A DNA stretch of 64,000 nucleotides from Laccaria trichodermophora (taxonomy: Eukaryota > Basidiomycota > Agaricomycetes > Agaricales > Hydnangiaceae). Position 1 is the stretch's first letter; every line of letters starts with the position of its first letter. The translations under genes and the position numbers were made by a program. The stretch covers positions 620,001 through 684,000 of the forward strand of contig JACTVC010000004.1 in NCBI GenBank assembly GCA_018417955.1, read 5' to 3'. Of the stretch, positions 1-10,405 are shown in pieces. The notes below the pieces were generated by a model that saw only the letters and a program-made list of their open reading frames with translations, was not told the origin of the DNA and did not search any database.

Positions 1-582
1 TGATGCACACAAAAAGGGCTCGAGATGATATGCTTTTTGACGTGAGTGTTGGTTGAAGGTGCGTTATTGTGAAATATTTGGGGATGCTTGGCAATTAATG
101 GACAAACAACTGGATTTGTCAGTGTCAGTGTCAAGGATTTCAAGTTCTCCCCTTCACCGACGATCATTGACAGGAGAGATGCCTTATCAAACCATCGCAG
201 TCCGCAACCTACTAAACCTTCTCAGGATTAGAAAGGCTGAATGCGCTCTATCGTCGGATCTGAGCGGTTCTCCAGGGGATCGATCGTAGGAGCCTGATCC
301 GTCCAAATCACACTCTGAAAACAGACATGAATGTATGATAAAACGCAGATATGAAGTTATCCTCGAATCGGCGAACGCCAGGAATGAACGGCGAACTCAA
401 TTTTCGTCATCGTAACGCCACTCTCTCGTCTGCTGGCAGCTGCGCATGCGACCCACGTTCTTTCGTGGCCTTTTCATTTCTGGTGTCAGCCTCGCTATGA
501 GCGAAACTCCGTAACTTATGGCGAAATCAGCGCTGCTTGAGGACTGTTTGGTCATTGGGTACAGCCTTCTATCACCTCGAGG
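1..582. other. Upstream stretch without a recognised gene
   Basis: Only short unconvincing open frames are present on either strand and no domain or splice pattern was recognised. The right end of this stretch is the proximal promoter of the small gene that starts at 723. Confidence 0.5.
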
Positions 583-589
583 TATATAA
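583..589 (+). promoter_or_regulatory. TATA box
   Basis: TATATAA lies 134 bases upstream of the ATG at 723. That is a plausible distance for a fungal TATA box plus a 5' leader of about 100 bases. Confidence 0.5.
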
Positions 590-722
590 GTCGGTCAACC
601 TTCGACGAAGTTTTGCAGTCCAAGTTCCCTCCTCACTTGAACCGTCTCCTCAAATAACACAAGGTCTGGTTATAGTACATTGCATTTTCTCTCCACCCTC
701 ACACTCACTCTCAGAAATTGCG

Positions 723-974
723 ATGGCTGGAAAGACACCCAGGAACCCAACCGCTGCTAGCAGAAACCCAACGACCGAGGTAAGGATGCACCCTTGACCC
801 TTTCATGTAGTTTCTTATCGATCCTTGCCACGTCCATAGACAAAGGGCGGTGCGCCTCCCAAGGCTGCTCGTGCGCCCGCTGCAGCAAGTGGTGCCAAGA
901 AGGTAGCGACAGAAACGCCCGCGAAGACTGCTGGAGGTGCTAAGGCCCCCACAGCCAAGGCCTCAAAGAAGTGA
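723..974 (+). CDS. Small Ala/Lys/Pro-rich basic protein
   Basis: Two exons (723-779, 840-974) encode 63 residues. The intron 780-839 has a GTAAGG donor and a CATAG acceptor, and both exons share phase 0. The product is almost entirely Ala, Lys, Pro, Thr and Gly, begins MAGKTPRN and ends KASKK. That composition recalls histone H1 tails or small ribosome-associated peptides, but there is no globular domain and no family was recognised. A TATA box and a pyrimidine-rich leader precede it. Without splicing the frame would stop soon after 779, which supports the intron. A DNA- or RNA-binding role is inference from charge only. Confidence 0.6.
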
Positions 975-1059
975 AGAGGGTAGATTGGACGATGCTCAAT
1001 GAGGATGGAGTCAATTTCGCCCCACAGGTAGCTTTATACCCTTCTGATTCTGAAGCGTT

Positions 1060-1314
1060 GCCTGTGATAGATTACATATGTTTCCTCGTCCCCGATATGT
1101 AAATACGATGTTGGTGTTGTTAAAAGAGTAATGAGATTAAGCCCCTCGCACCCAGTCCGGTTGGTACAAAATAATTACCGTTCGGTTAAAGAGCAAGAGC
1201 AGTATACGGATAGGAATTTCGAAATCGCAAAGAACTACTGCAAAGAGTGAATTGACAACTCGAAAATCAGAAGCGAAAACTGCATACAATAGCCATATCA
1301 AGTTCCCGAACTAA
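1060..1314 (-). repeat. 3'-flank repeat of the BTB array
   Basis: The non-coding sequence downstream of BTB copy 1 recurs, diverged, beside the other copies: around 8890-8973 plus 9613-9777, at 10200-10405 and at 11720-11959. A shared core reads CCCCTCGCACCCAG followed by GGTTGGTAC. The BTB array therefore expanded by segmental duplication that included flanking DNA, not by retroposition. The copies also keep their intron. Confidence 0.7.
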
Positions 1315-2312
1315 TCAAGGTTCAACCAATGCCTGATCTCTAAGCGTCTTGAGGTTCTTCCAAGAAGAAAGGCCAAATAATCCAGGCAAAGCTTTCCATA
1401 ACGCCTCTCTCGCGGCAAGGTGTGCGTCGCGACTTGCAATATAACACGTCTTGCAAAAGGCTTTTCGAATAAATTTCTCGAAAACATCGGAAAACGACCC
1501 AAGAGGATTAGAGTCAGAGGGTGTGTGAGGAGCGCATCCTTCTAAAGCCACGAGACGGGCTTCATTGCACCGTGCGGGGTACTTGCAGCCATCTACCTCC
1601 CTCCAATATAAGAAGCCCAAAATGCCTGTCCGATACCATTTCATCAACCTCTTGGTAGCTTCGATGCAGACCACTTGTTGTGACCTGTCCATCCACCTTC
1701 TTTCCCCTTTGTACACATAACCCGTGACAATGCCCGTGAAAGACAGTGCACAGGTGTACAAAACCATGGGTAGAAGCCACGGTAAGTCCATTTCGCGCGC
1801 CAGCTCCGCTATACGAAAACGCAAAGAATCGCCGATTGTTTGTTTGCTCCCTCGAGCATCATACTCTTTAAGAGTACTAGGAGTATATGCTATGATATCA
1901 AGATGGCGCAGTGCACGTTGGCGGAGATAAGGAATCTCATATTTGGTGCTCAATCTCAGTATACCAGCCAGCGTGTCAAAATCTGTCTTGCTTGGGGGGG
2001 GTTCAAAGAACCTGTCGGTGGATATAAGCTTCATAGTTGTCAAAGAGATAAACACGACACTCACCCAGAATTATACACCGCCCTCAGAAAATTTGCCAAG
2101 TCCTCCGCTTTGTCATGCAACACCATCAACGGGCAATCGTCATACATCTCTTGGTCCTGCGACCGTGGCAATTTTTGGATATCGTTAAAGACGGGAGAAT
2201 GTGCTGCGAGGACTCCCAAGAACACCCGGAATAAGCTCGATTCGGCCTGCAAGACGATGTTTCCATCGTTATACCACAAATCGGAGACAGACGGCACGCT
2301 GTTGGAGGCCAT
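1315..2312 (-). CDS. BTB/POZ domain protein, copy 1
   Basis: Two exons on the minus strand (2312-2065, 2011-1315) encode 314 residues. The 53-nt intron has a GTGAGT donor and a GACAG acceptor, and the join yields NSGFFEPPP, a junction typical of basidiomycete BTB proteins. The N-terminal part (VSDLWYNDGNIVLQAE, then FRVFLGVLAAHSPVF and DDCPLMVLHD) is the BTB fold that mediates homotypic or Cullin-3-type interactions. It is followed by RLSTKYEIPYLRQRAL and a Cys-containing C-terminal region (CKTC near residue 270). The family is strongly expanded in Agaricomycetes with mostly unknown substrates. This is the best conserved member of a local array of four related copies. Confidence 0.85.
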
Positions 2313-2881
2313 TCAAGGCTGGGGAATGCGATTGTTTAAGCCACGCAAAGACATGGAGCTGAGATCACTTACAAGTTCGACGATGTGTAGATAGATTGTA
2401 GTAAAAGCGCTGAAACCTGTGGCGATTATAAGGCGTCGGAATAGTCCGAGAGCAACTTGAGCGCCAGAGCTGTATCACTGTATTGTTGCTGTATTGGCGT
2501 GGGGCCAGCCAAGCAGACATATAACTGCGCTATATGACTGATGCCCATAGTCATATCAGAGATCATTTTGGCGAATCTCTGGCGAGCAGAACACGACTTT
2601 GAGAAAAAACAGTTTCGATTTCCCTGATCAGAATCCTTTCGTTGAAAAATCGTTCTTGTTGAGCGAATTGGTTGCGCGCCTTTGGAGTTTGTGAACCAGC
2701 AGAATCTTGGTGGAATTGATAAATTTCAAGTGAAAAACTATTCTCTCGTTTCGAGATGGTGAGATCACTGAGATGGTTGGTAGGCTTGGGTCCAACCGTC
2801 CAAAGTTTTGATCGGGATCCGCTGGCCGGTGCCACTGGCACGTGCCTCGCGCGTGACTTGATTAGCACATGGCGTCGGCGT
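2313..2881. other. BTB copy 1 upstream region
   Basis: No gene was recognised. Bases from about 2339 to 2465 resemble the regions upstream of BTB copy 2 (about 11427-11550) and copy 3 (about 13409-13500). This marks the promoter side of the duplicated unit. Confidence 0.5.
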
Positions 2882-2998
2882 TACTGTCCCATTTCAATCA
2901 ATTCGGCAGTCACGCGTTCACGCGTCACGGTGCCCTCCAAAATGCCGAAATGTCACGCTTGTCACGGACATTTTCGCGGTGTGCCGAATTCCTCTGGC

Positions 2999-3103
2999 AC
3001 GCTTAAGCTTGGTGGCGTTACAGAGGCGAGATGGGACAATATATAGCCGAAAATCAGAAATTGGGCGCCCAATTCCGACATGTTTCCACTCGAGGTATGG
3101 CTA
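2999..3103 (-). repeat. Ngaro split direct repeat B2
   Basis: Second copy of B1, without the 9-base insertion. It is the 3' end of the element. Confidence 0.85.
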
Positions 3104-3173
3104 CGTTACAAGCTAAATACCTTGTAGTTACGCAAGAGAGAGAGGGATTCTAAAAAGGAAGTGGGAGGGCGGG

Positions 3174-3536
3174 TGACGAAAAAAGAGGAGAGTAGCTCAA
3201 CTATCAAGAAAAGTGAGCTCTTGTAACGATAGCCCTAAGAAAGAAAAATAGATTCATACCTAGCTGAGGGAGTGAGGTGTTGAAACGAGAGCCCTGTAGA
3301 AAGGGGGGTTTCATCTCACTCCTCAGCTGGTAGCGCAAATCTAAATTAAGCTAAGATCCGAGCGTGGATCGTGAAGCGTGGATCCAAGCGTGGATACTGG
3401 AATAAATGCCTGCAGGCAAGTGAGCTGCGGCTCTGAGTCGAGTGCCAGTGGGCACAGGAAATCGGTATGCGCGTGTAACTCAAGCTTTGGCCAGCTCTAT
3501 TGGACTTGAGTAAACATTGTTTAAACTCGACCAATA
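3174..3536 (-). repeat. Ngaro split direct repeat A2
   Basis: Second copy of A1. It is immediately adjacent to B1, and a 70-base non-repeated stretch (3104-3173) separates it from B2. Confidence 0.9.
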
Positions 3537-3650
3537 ACGCTTAAGCTTGGTGGCGTTACAGAGGCGAGATGGGACAATATATAGCCGAAAATCAGAAATT
3601 GGGCGCCGCAGGCGCCCAATTCCGACATGTTTCCACTCGAGGTATGGCTA
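3537..3650 (-). repeat. Ngaro split direct repeat B1
   Basis: 114 bases, matching 2999-3103 except for an extra 9 bases that form a GGCGCC-centred palindrome. It lies downstream of the recombinase frame and directly abuts A2, as expected for Ngaro. Confidence 0.9.
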
Positions 3651-3947
3651 TAGTCCTATATTGAAAAAATAAAAAATAATATATGATGAGTTCACGTGGT
3701 GAAGGATGTGAGGAGCAAGGGGAAAGGTGTAGGTACATGCTGGATAAGTAAAGGTGGGGGTTACAAGTTGCTTTGCGGTGGAGCCGGTGAAGGGGTGCTC
3801 ATGAATGTGTGGGCGTAAGGCCTTGTGTATTGGACTGGAGAGGGTTGGAAATGTCTGTTGAAAAACATGAAAAGTCTGTTGATAAGGTAAGAGGGTTCGG
3901 GTCAGGAAAGGTCCATGGATAATAATAAAAAGGCAAAAAATAAGGAA

Positions 3948-4940
3948 TTAGTTCTCCAAAGCGTGGAGAAAGGTGGACTGCGAGCGTCGCGTTTGTCCGA
4001 AAAGGAGTGCCTGAATCAGCACCGGGTTTTTTCTGACATAGATCTTGAAAGCGTCAGATGCCCATCTTCCTATGGCTTGAATGATGGATGGCGGTACCCC
4101 GTTTTCTGCAAGGGATGTTGCGCCCCCTGCCCTAAGCGACTGGCCGGCGGTGTCGGAGTCAAAGAACTTCCATAAGCGCCTTATGAAGAAGGAGCGGGTT
4201 GGGACAGTTCCTTTGCTAGTGAGCCAAAGGGGTGAGCTGAAAGGGAAAAGGCGGTCCCGAGCTTGCAGGTATTTGATAAATTGTGTGTGTGGATCAAATT
4301 TGTGAGGGTTTTTTCGCACGATGATTGTGTTCCCTTCAAAAAATCTGTCAGCCTTATGGCCAGGCAGAAAAAATTTAAAAGAAGAGTCGTCCGTCTGGAC
4401 TGAGTTTCGCTTTGTTAACTTCCTGGGGTCACGTAGTTCGGGATCGTCTGGGTACGTCATTTCTCCCAGTCTGAATAGTGCGAAGAAACCCGTGAGTAGT
4501 TGTGCAAGGAAGAGATGGTCATTGTAGTCTGTGGAAGATGAGAGTTTGTCAACAACCATTTCGAGGTCTGCAATTGTTAAGGCTCGTTTGCGTGTAGTGG
4601 GGATTGCCCTAATTCTCTTGCAACCCTGCAATGTACGGTGTACCAGAGCAGAATTGCGTGAGGTGCGGACTTCAGGGAAATATGGCTCTAGCTGGTGACA
4701 AATGCCTGATAGGTATGTGCCAACAGAGTTGGGTTTGATGTGGTGGCACATATACACGGTGAACATGCTGAGTGTATCGGGAGTTGGGTCGAGAGGGTAG
4801 TTGTGCATTTTTATGAAGTTTCAATATGAGTTTAACGCTGATCCGTAATTTTTCCAAGTGGAGTTATCGACTGCTTGTCCCAAAGCAATCGCGCGCTCTC
4901 GGACGAGGCACTCGCGAGTCCAAACCTCCCTGCAGGGTTG
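3948..4940 (-). pseudogene. Ngaro tyrosine recombinase
   Basis: The catalytic domain retains the first Arg (LLTGFFALFRLGEM), the Lys-containing HKADR segment, the second Arg in GQSLRAGGATS, a GRW and the presumed nucleophile Tyr in KIYVRK. The His of the usual H-x-x-R box is Gln here (QSLR). The N-terminal SAM-like part is recognisable upstream (QAVDNSTWKNYGSALNSY) but an in-frame TGA at 4821-4823 separates it from the rest. The protein would cut and join DNA circles at the split repeats. This copy is probably inactive. Confidence 0.8.
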
Positions 4941-4963
4941 CCTGGAATGCACGTTTGACGTGA

Positions 4964-6790
4964 TCATTTTTTGGTTGCCCCCAGCGGCAATTGAGGGGGT
5001 GAAAAGGGGGATATGGTGATCCCGGGTGAGTATTGTTGTGCTAATGCAAATTTCTTTCGAGAGATGGCGTCGGCGACATGGTTGAGTTCACCAGCGATAT
5101 GGAGAACTCGCAGGTGGAGGACTTGTCTGATGAGGACGTCAGCGGCGCTAATGAGGATGTTGTTGTAGTGGGGTAAACACCTCATGGTGTTGAAAATCAT
5201 GACGGTGTTATTGTTGTCGGTGTAGATCAATATGCATGATGACTGTTGGGGGTGGCATGTGTTGATCACGTGGTGGAGGGCTGATAACACGCAGAGGGCC
5301 TCAAAGTAAAAGATCTGTTCTTCGTCTAACCCTTCAGGAACAGGGGAATAGAAGCCTACACTATGGTCAGGCAACCAAAACCCCATGCCTTCAAGACAAG
5401 CATTGCAGTAGATTGTGAAATCGGCTGATGAGGCGTCCCATCAAATTTGCTGGATCAGGTGGACCCCAGAGTTGTTCTCCATGTGGGTAACAGCCCAACG
5501 TAAGTTGGCACGTACAGTGTTGTTGATCCTTACATGTCGGTTGGGTGCATTTTTGCCGCTGATCTTGGCATAGAAGTTATTGAGGGAGGGACGAAGGAGG
5601 GGGAAGACATTAAAGCTCCAGTTCATCCAGCCAGCTAGTCTCTGCCATTCCCTCAAGGTGAATTTTCGGTGGCTAGTGATGAAGTCGGTTACTGCGGAGA
5701 TCAAGTCCTGCAAGGAGTCTTGCGGCATAGAGAAAGTCAAGGCATTGGCGTTGACTTCTATGCCTATGATGGTGAGTGTTGATCCGAATACCTGCTTCTT
5801 CTCTTTATGGGGTAAGTTGATTTCATCCCAAAGCTTTAGGATGGTCACTTGGTTAGAAGGCATGAATTTTCGGTATGGTGTGTACCAAGTCACGTTGCGA
5901 GCATGTTCAGGTCCAAAAGAGTCGTCAGAGTAGGTTCCCAATAGCTCAACCTTCCTTCTTTTCTTTGCTATCCATGAGACGAGGGACATGAAAGATATCC
6001 AGTTACACCCTGAGGCTCGTCCGCCAAAGGCGCTGTTTCTGTCGACGTGTAGTGATCCGTCGATGCGATTCACTTGTTTGATCTGCCAGTAGGGGTGCAC
6101 TGGGAGCAGTCGATATGCCTCAGCTACGTCCAATTTGAACAGTACACGGGGTGAGTCAGGGTCCTGTTGATGCATAGAAAGGAGAAACTCCCCCAGGTGC
6201 CGTAGGTTGTCAAGTGGGTAGCCTACGATGTCATCGCGCAGGATCATGCTGTTCAACGAGTGGTTTCCTGCGCTTTGGTGAGTGACCATGCGTAGGTCGG
6301 TTGAGTGGGGCTTGGGAATGGCGAATACTGGCATGCAGTACATTCCTGGGAGTAGTTTGTCTCCGAAAGCCTCGGAGAATCGTCCCTTGAATATTTCGTG
6401 GTCGTGCTGTTCACGTAAAAAGATGGCTTCCTCTGGATTGTCTGTTTGAGGAGATGAGAGGTCCAGGGTGTCTGGATATTCCCCGCTGTGGGTATCGGCC
6501 CATGGCCAGAAACCTTCATGGAGACCACGACACACGGACTTAACAAATGGTTGATTGGGATGGTCTTCAAGGAGTTTTTCAAAGTGGTCGACGTTGATTG
6601 GCGTGACGATGTCGAACAGTGAGGGGTTTTCTTCAATTGTTTTCGTCACAATAGGATTCGCAAGCTCAGACTCAGGGATGGATGGTAATGGTTTTGCCAT
6701 TTCAGACCAATCAGCTGACGACTTTGAAAAATAGTTGTCACCATCCCAAATGTTGTGCCGGAGATATTTAGGTTGAAGCTCTAGGGCTAG
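4964..6790 (-). pseudogene. Ngaro reverse transcriptase-RNase H
   Basis: The reverse transcriptase part shows the pre-palm segment (PIPESELANPIV-like region), FKLDVAEAYRLLPVHP and the catalytic box YSDDSFG. In the same frame a TGA at 5441-5443 precedes the RNase H domain, which retains IYTDNNNTV and HVADAISR. The first catalytic Asp of RNase H appears as Asn (YCNAC, where relatives have YCDAS), so this domain is doubly damaged. The frame stays open upstream to 8251, across the gag region. That extension is a shadow of gag, and the true pol start is unclear. Confidence 0.8.
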
Positions 6791-8255
6791 GTCCCTCTTT
6801 AGCATCGCAAGAGTGACTGCCGTGGCCAGTACGCTTGCAACGTTTGCATGCATGGCGGAACCGACAGTCGTCTGCTGAATTTCTGCAACCATTAACAGAG
6901 TTGAAGCGGTTGCATAGTTCAGTTCTCGTGTTCGTTTTTCCACCTGGTCGCTTAGACGAGAACCTAGAGCTGTCTGACTCAATTCCATCTGGCATGACGA
7001 TTGCCGAGAAGAACCTAGAGAAACGGTGTGTGTTGGTAAGTAGGGCGTTCTGGCCTCCACCAACTTTGTTTCTGATTGCTGCGTCGTATAAAATAATTTT
7101 TCTGTGTGACGCGGAAATTCTGGCAGAGAAGTGTCCTTCAATATACTCTCCATATTCTCGCAGTTCGTGTTCTTGGTGAGGGAAAGCGAATTTAATCGCT
7201 TTGATGGTGGCATTCCAGGCACTGGTCCACTTGCTGCTCGTTTGGACTTTCTTGGAAGGCTCTGTTCGACCAAGGGAGATCTCAGTTGATCCCACGCATC
7301 CAATGTTCTCTTTAGGAGCGGATACATGGTGCAGAGAGGAGAGCACGGCGTCAAGGTTGACGGCTTGTCCTCACATAATGTTGTCCCACTCCGAACTGGG
7401 GAATCCGAGAGGGGCAGTCCTGGAGTTTTGGATCCACTGTTTGATAGCTTTGTAGTCTCTGGCAAATAAAGCAAGGAGCCTTCATGATTCCTCACAATCT
7501 TTGTTTCCGGTGCGCCGTTCTTCTTCTTCTCGAGAGAACCAGGGCATTTCAGATTTGAAGACCCTTCGTTTCTTGTTTGAAGGTACTTCACCGGGGTCAG
7601 AGTTGTTGCCATCAGCATCATTGCAGGGATCAATGAAGTCTCCTGATGAGGGTCGTTTTCCTCTCTGAGATTCGCGACTGATTTGTGATACGAGTTCATC
7701 AATATCCGCGTCGCGTCGTTCATCTCTGAGGTGCGTTGGTTTATCTCCAGACTTGTTGGTCGACTGTAATCCTCGCTGAGCGTGTTCTCCTCGCTTAATC
7801 GCTGAAGCAGCGAGGGCTTCAATTTCGTTAAGGGTGCTTGAGTAAGACTTGAACGCTGCATCCTTGGTTTCGTCTGATTTAGTCGTGTTAGAGTCAAGGA
7901 CGGTGATAATTTTTGATAGGGCTTTAAGTTTCGAGATCTCCTTTCGTCTGAAATCTTCGACGATATCATCCATGAGGTTGATGGATTCTTGCTCAAGGTT
8001 CGATTCGTCGTCGATTGGGTCTGCTCCACCACTGGGATCATCTGGCTCCCCCAAAGTTGATTGTCGGTTGGGGTCATTCGTTCCAGCAATGATAGATTCA
8101 GATTGTTGACCTCTAGTCTGTTGAGTAGCGTTGGGATCTCCGACTGGCTGCAAAGGTTGTTCTCCCCCTGGTTCCCCTCCATTCGTGCCAGTAGTGTCAG
8201 ATGATTCATTTGTTGGTTCTGCAGATGCAAAGTAGATGGCATGTCCCTCACTCAT
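6768..8255 (-). pseudogene. Ngaro gag-like frame with zinc knuckles
   Basis: One frame runs from the ATG at 8255 to the stop at 6768, interrupted by two in-frame TGA codons (7482-7484, 7371-7373). The N-terminal half is acidic and Ser/Gln-rich with a basic NKKRR patch. The C-terminal half has the conserved SSLHHVSAPKENIGCVGSTE and TSAWNATIKA segments of fungal Ngaro Gag and ends in a Cys/His cluster (CRFRHACKRCKRTGHGSHSC) that would bind nucleic acid. Both stops fall where CGA to TGA change is plausible, so the frame was probably continuous. It overlaps the open 5' extension of the reverse transcriptase frame. Confidence 0.8.
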
Positions 8256-8294
8256 AGGAGATATTTTGAGGTACGATGATACGCAGTATTGTAT

Positions 8295-8655
8295 TGACGA
8301 AAAAAGAGGAGAGTAGCTCAACTATCAAGAAAAGTGAGCTCTTGTAACGATAGCCCTAAGAAAGAAAAATAGATTCATACCTAGCTGAGGGAGTGAGGTG
8401 TTGAAACGAGGCCCTGTAGAAAGGGGGGTTTCATCTCACTCCTCAGCTGGTAGCGCAAATCTAAATTAAGCTAAGATCCGAGCGTGGATCATGAAGCGTG
8501 GATCCAAGCGTGGATACTGGAATAAATGCCTGCGGGCAAGTGAGCTGCGGCTCTGAGTCGAGTGCCAGCGGGCACGGGAAATCGGTATGCGTGTGTAACT
8601 CAAGCTTTGGCCAGCTCTATTGGACTTGAGTAAACATTGTTTAAACTCGAACAAT
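8295..8655 (-). repeat. Ngaro split direct repeat A1
   Basis: About 361 bases, nearly identical to 3174-3536. The differences are a 2-base deletion and a few substitutions. It forms the 5' end of the element and overlaps the upstream region of the gag frame. Confidence 0.9.
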
Positions 8656-8973
8656 ATCACCGATATAGAAATTTTTTCGTCGCCTGCGGCGCCAGACTGC
8701 CGAAAATTCGGGCGCGTCACGCCAACTTTGGGATGTCGCCGAAACCAAAATTTCGGCAGGTCCGTCACGCGTCACGGGCCCTGCCGAATTGATTGAAATG
8801 GCACAGTATCCTGGTCCATTCACACTGCCTTCTCAGTATGTTGAGTCTGTGTTGAGTCACGACATTTAAAGCCATGCTGCATGTGATAGATCGCATACGT
8901 TTCCTCGTCCTCAATATGTAAATACGATTTTGTGGTCTTGAGAGTAATGAAATTGAACCCCTCGCACCCAGCC

Positions 8974-9612
8974 CAAGGGGGTGGTGGAACATGGATCCCG
9001 CATATAGGGTTAGGGGGGGGGGGGTGTCCGCTAGGGGTCGAAATATTTTTTGGGACCATGTTAGAAAAGTCCTTCCAAAGCCCAAATAACGCTCCCAAAA
9101 GAAGTTGGAAAGTTCAAATGTACGGCAACCACCTCATTTACGTATTGATTGTCCGAAATTGCCCTGCATTTGGCTTCCCGATTTCCGTCACCCCAATGTA
9201 CAACAAGCTTGCCTACAGGAAAAACGCGTGCTCGCATTTGCGGCGCTTGGAGGCCCCGCTTATGTTTTTTTCCTTCCTCTGCGGCGTGAGCCTGCTAACT
9301 ACACCAGACCCTTCTCGAAGTTGTGTAAGTAACATCCAGAGATGCAAGAAAACAACTAAAAGCGCAAGGTTAGCTGTGGAGTGAAGTATTGGATTAGACC
9401 TGTATGGCTATGGGATTGAAGCACTGTCACACATAGAAACTCAAAAAATGTGAGACGCTTTTGACATAGGAACCTGGAAAATTTATGTTTTTGACATAGG
9501 AACTCGGAAAATTTCCTTTTCTGGGGGGTGGTAAGGGAGGGGGGGTACGTCAAGGGTGTCCTAATTCTTTTTGGGACTGTATATGCAAAATCCACGTTCC
9601 GCCACCCCCTTG
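8974..9612. mobile_element. hAT-like MITE, 639 bp
   Basis: The element begins CAAGGGGGTGGTGGAAC and ends with the inverted complement (16 of 17 bases; similarity continues for about 31 bases). It is flanked on both sides by ACCCAGCC, at 8966-8973 and 9613-9620, an 8-bp target duplication typical of hAT. Removing it restores the BTB 3'-flank sequence seen in the other copies. The interior has a run of 12 or more G around 9005 and a tandem TTTTGACATAGGAAC motif at 9448-9505. No transposase is encoded. Confidence 0.85.
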
Positions 9613-9777
9613 ACCCAGCCTGGTTGGTACAAAGGAATGACTGTTCAGTTGAACAGCAAAAAAAAAGTATACGCATGAGAGGCAATTTCAGAGTAGCACA
9701 CAACTCAAACACAACTACTTCAAAAATTGAGTGTTAATAGACAGCTCAAAAACTACAGCCAAAAAAATGCACGCAGT

Positions 9778-10125
9778 AGCCATACAAAATTCCCGAACTG
9801 CTCAAGATCCAGCCAAAGCTTCTTCTCTGAGTGCCCTGAGGGCCTCCCAAGAATTGCTCAAGAAGGAATGTCAAATAATCCAGGCAAAACTTTCCATAAC
9901 GCCTCCCTCCCGGCAAGATGTGCTTCACAACCTGCGGCAGTGCAACACCGTGACTTTGACGGTTGCACAGGAATTTTCGAGCAGCATCCTCGAATGCATC
10001 GGAAAACGACCGGAGAGGATTAGGGAGTGCGTTAGCAGAGTGACTCTTTATAAGTTTGATACGGCCACTATTGCAGCATGCGGGAGACTCGCAACCATCT
10101 ACGTTCATTCACAGGTTATTCAGTC
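9778..10125 (-). pseudogene. BTB protein 3' fragment
   Basis: The sequence corresponds to the last third of the second BTB exon (aligned with 1315-1660 and 10406-10700). It contains VDGC-, LAGREALW- and LFGLP-like codons in different frames. An 11-base insertion near 9848 (between two CAAGAA copies) and other indels destroy the frame, and the BTB domain itself is absent. Its 3' flank was the target of the hAT-like MITE. Confidence 0.75.
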
Positions 10126-10405
10126 TACTGAGTGACTGAACTCGTATTATTCTCTCGCCCTTGATCCCTTGATCCGATTCCTTACCGATCTTTGCCAATG
10201 AAATAAGAAGTCAACCCCTCCAAGTCGCATTGTGGTTGGTACAGAAGAATTTAAACAGCAAGAAATGCATACAAATAAGAGGCGATATTAAGGTCGCACT
10301 GCAGTAAGTACTACTGAAAAAAAAAATTAAGAGTGAATAAACAGCTCGAAATTTTGAAGAGGCAAAAAAAAACGCTCACAGTAGCCCAACAAATTCCCGT
10401 ACTAC

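Larger units (their letters stand above)
2999..8655 (-). mobile_element. Ngaro-type tyrosine-recombinase retrotransposon (degenerate)
   Basis: Read on the minus strand the element has a left repeat A1, a gag-like frame with zinc knuckles, a reverse transcriptase with YSDD, an RNase H, a tyrosine recombinase, then repeats B1, A2 and B2. There is no LTR. This order and the split direct repeats are diagnostic of Ngaro elements, in the DIRS order as known from Coprinopsis and Phanerochaete. All frames carry in-frame TGA stops (7482, 7371, 5441, 4821), so this copy is not autonomous. It lies inside the BTB array and inside an older TIR element. Confidence 0.85.
2882..8808. mobile_element. TIR element that hosts the Ngaro insertion
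   Basis: A 27-base sequence at 2882-2908 (starts TACTGTCCCATTTCAATC) recurs inverted at 8782-8808 with 26 of 27 bases matching. Further inward both ends carry diverged CACGCGTCACG-like and TGCCGAAAT-like stretches. The outermost TA on both sides could be a TA target duplication as in Tc1/mariner-type MITEs. Only a few hundred bases belong to this element itself. The rest is the Ngaro element. No transposase was seen. Confidence 0.55.

Noticed and set aside
53..289. 78-codon frame at the left edge
   Set aside because: The start is not a standard ATG context, and there is no domain or splice support.
6800..8251. Long open frame (5' part of a 936-codon minus frame) ahead of the Ngaro reverse transcriptase
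   Set aside because: Its codons overlap the gag frame out of phase and show no domain. It is a shadow of gag that happens to lack stops.
9105..9384. Open frames inside the hAT-like MITE
   Set aside because: No domain, no start context, and the element is too short for a transposase.
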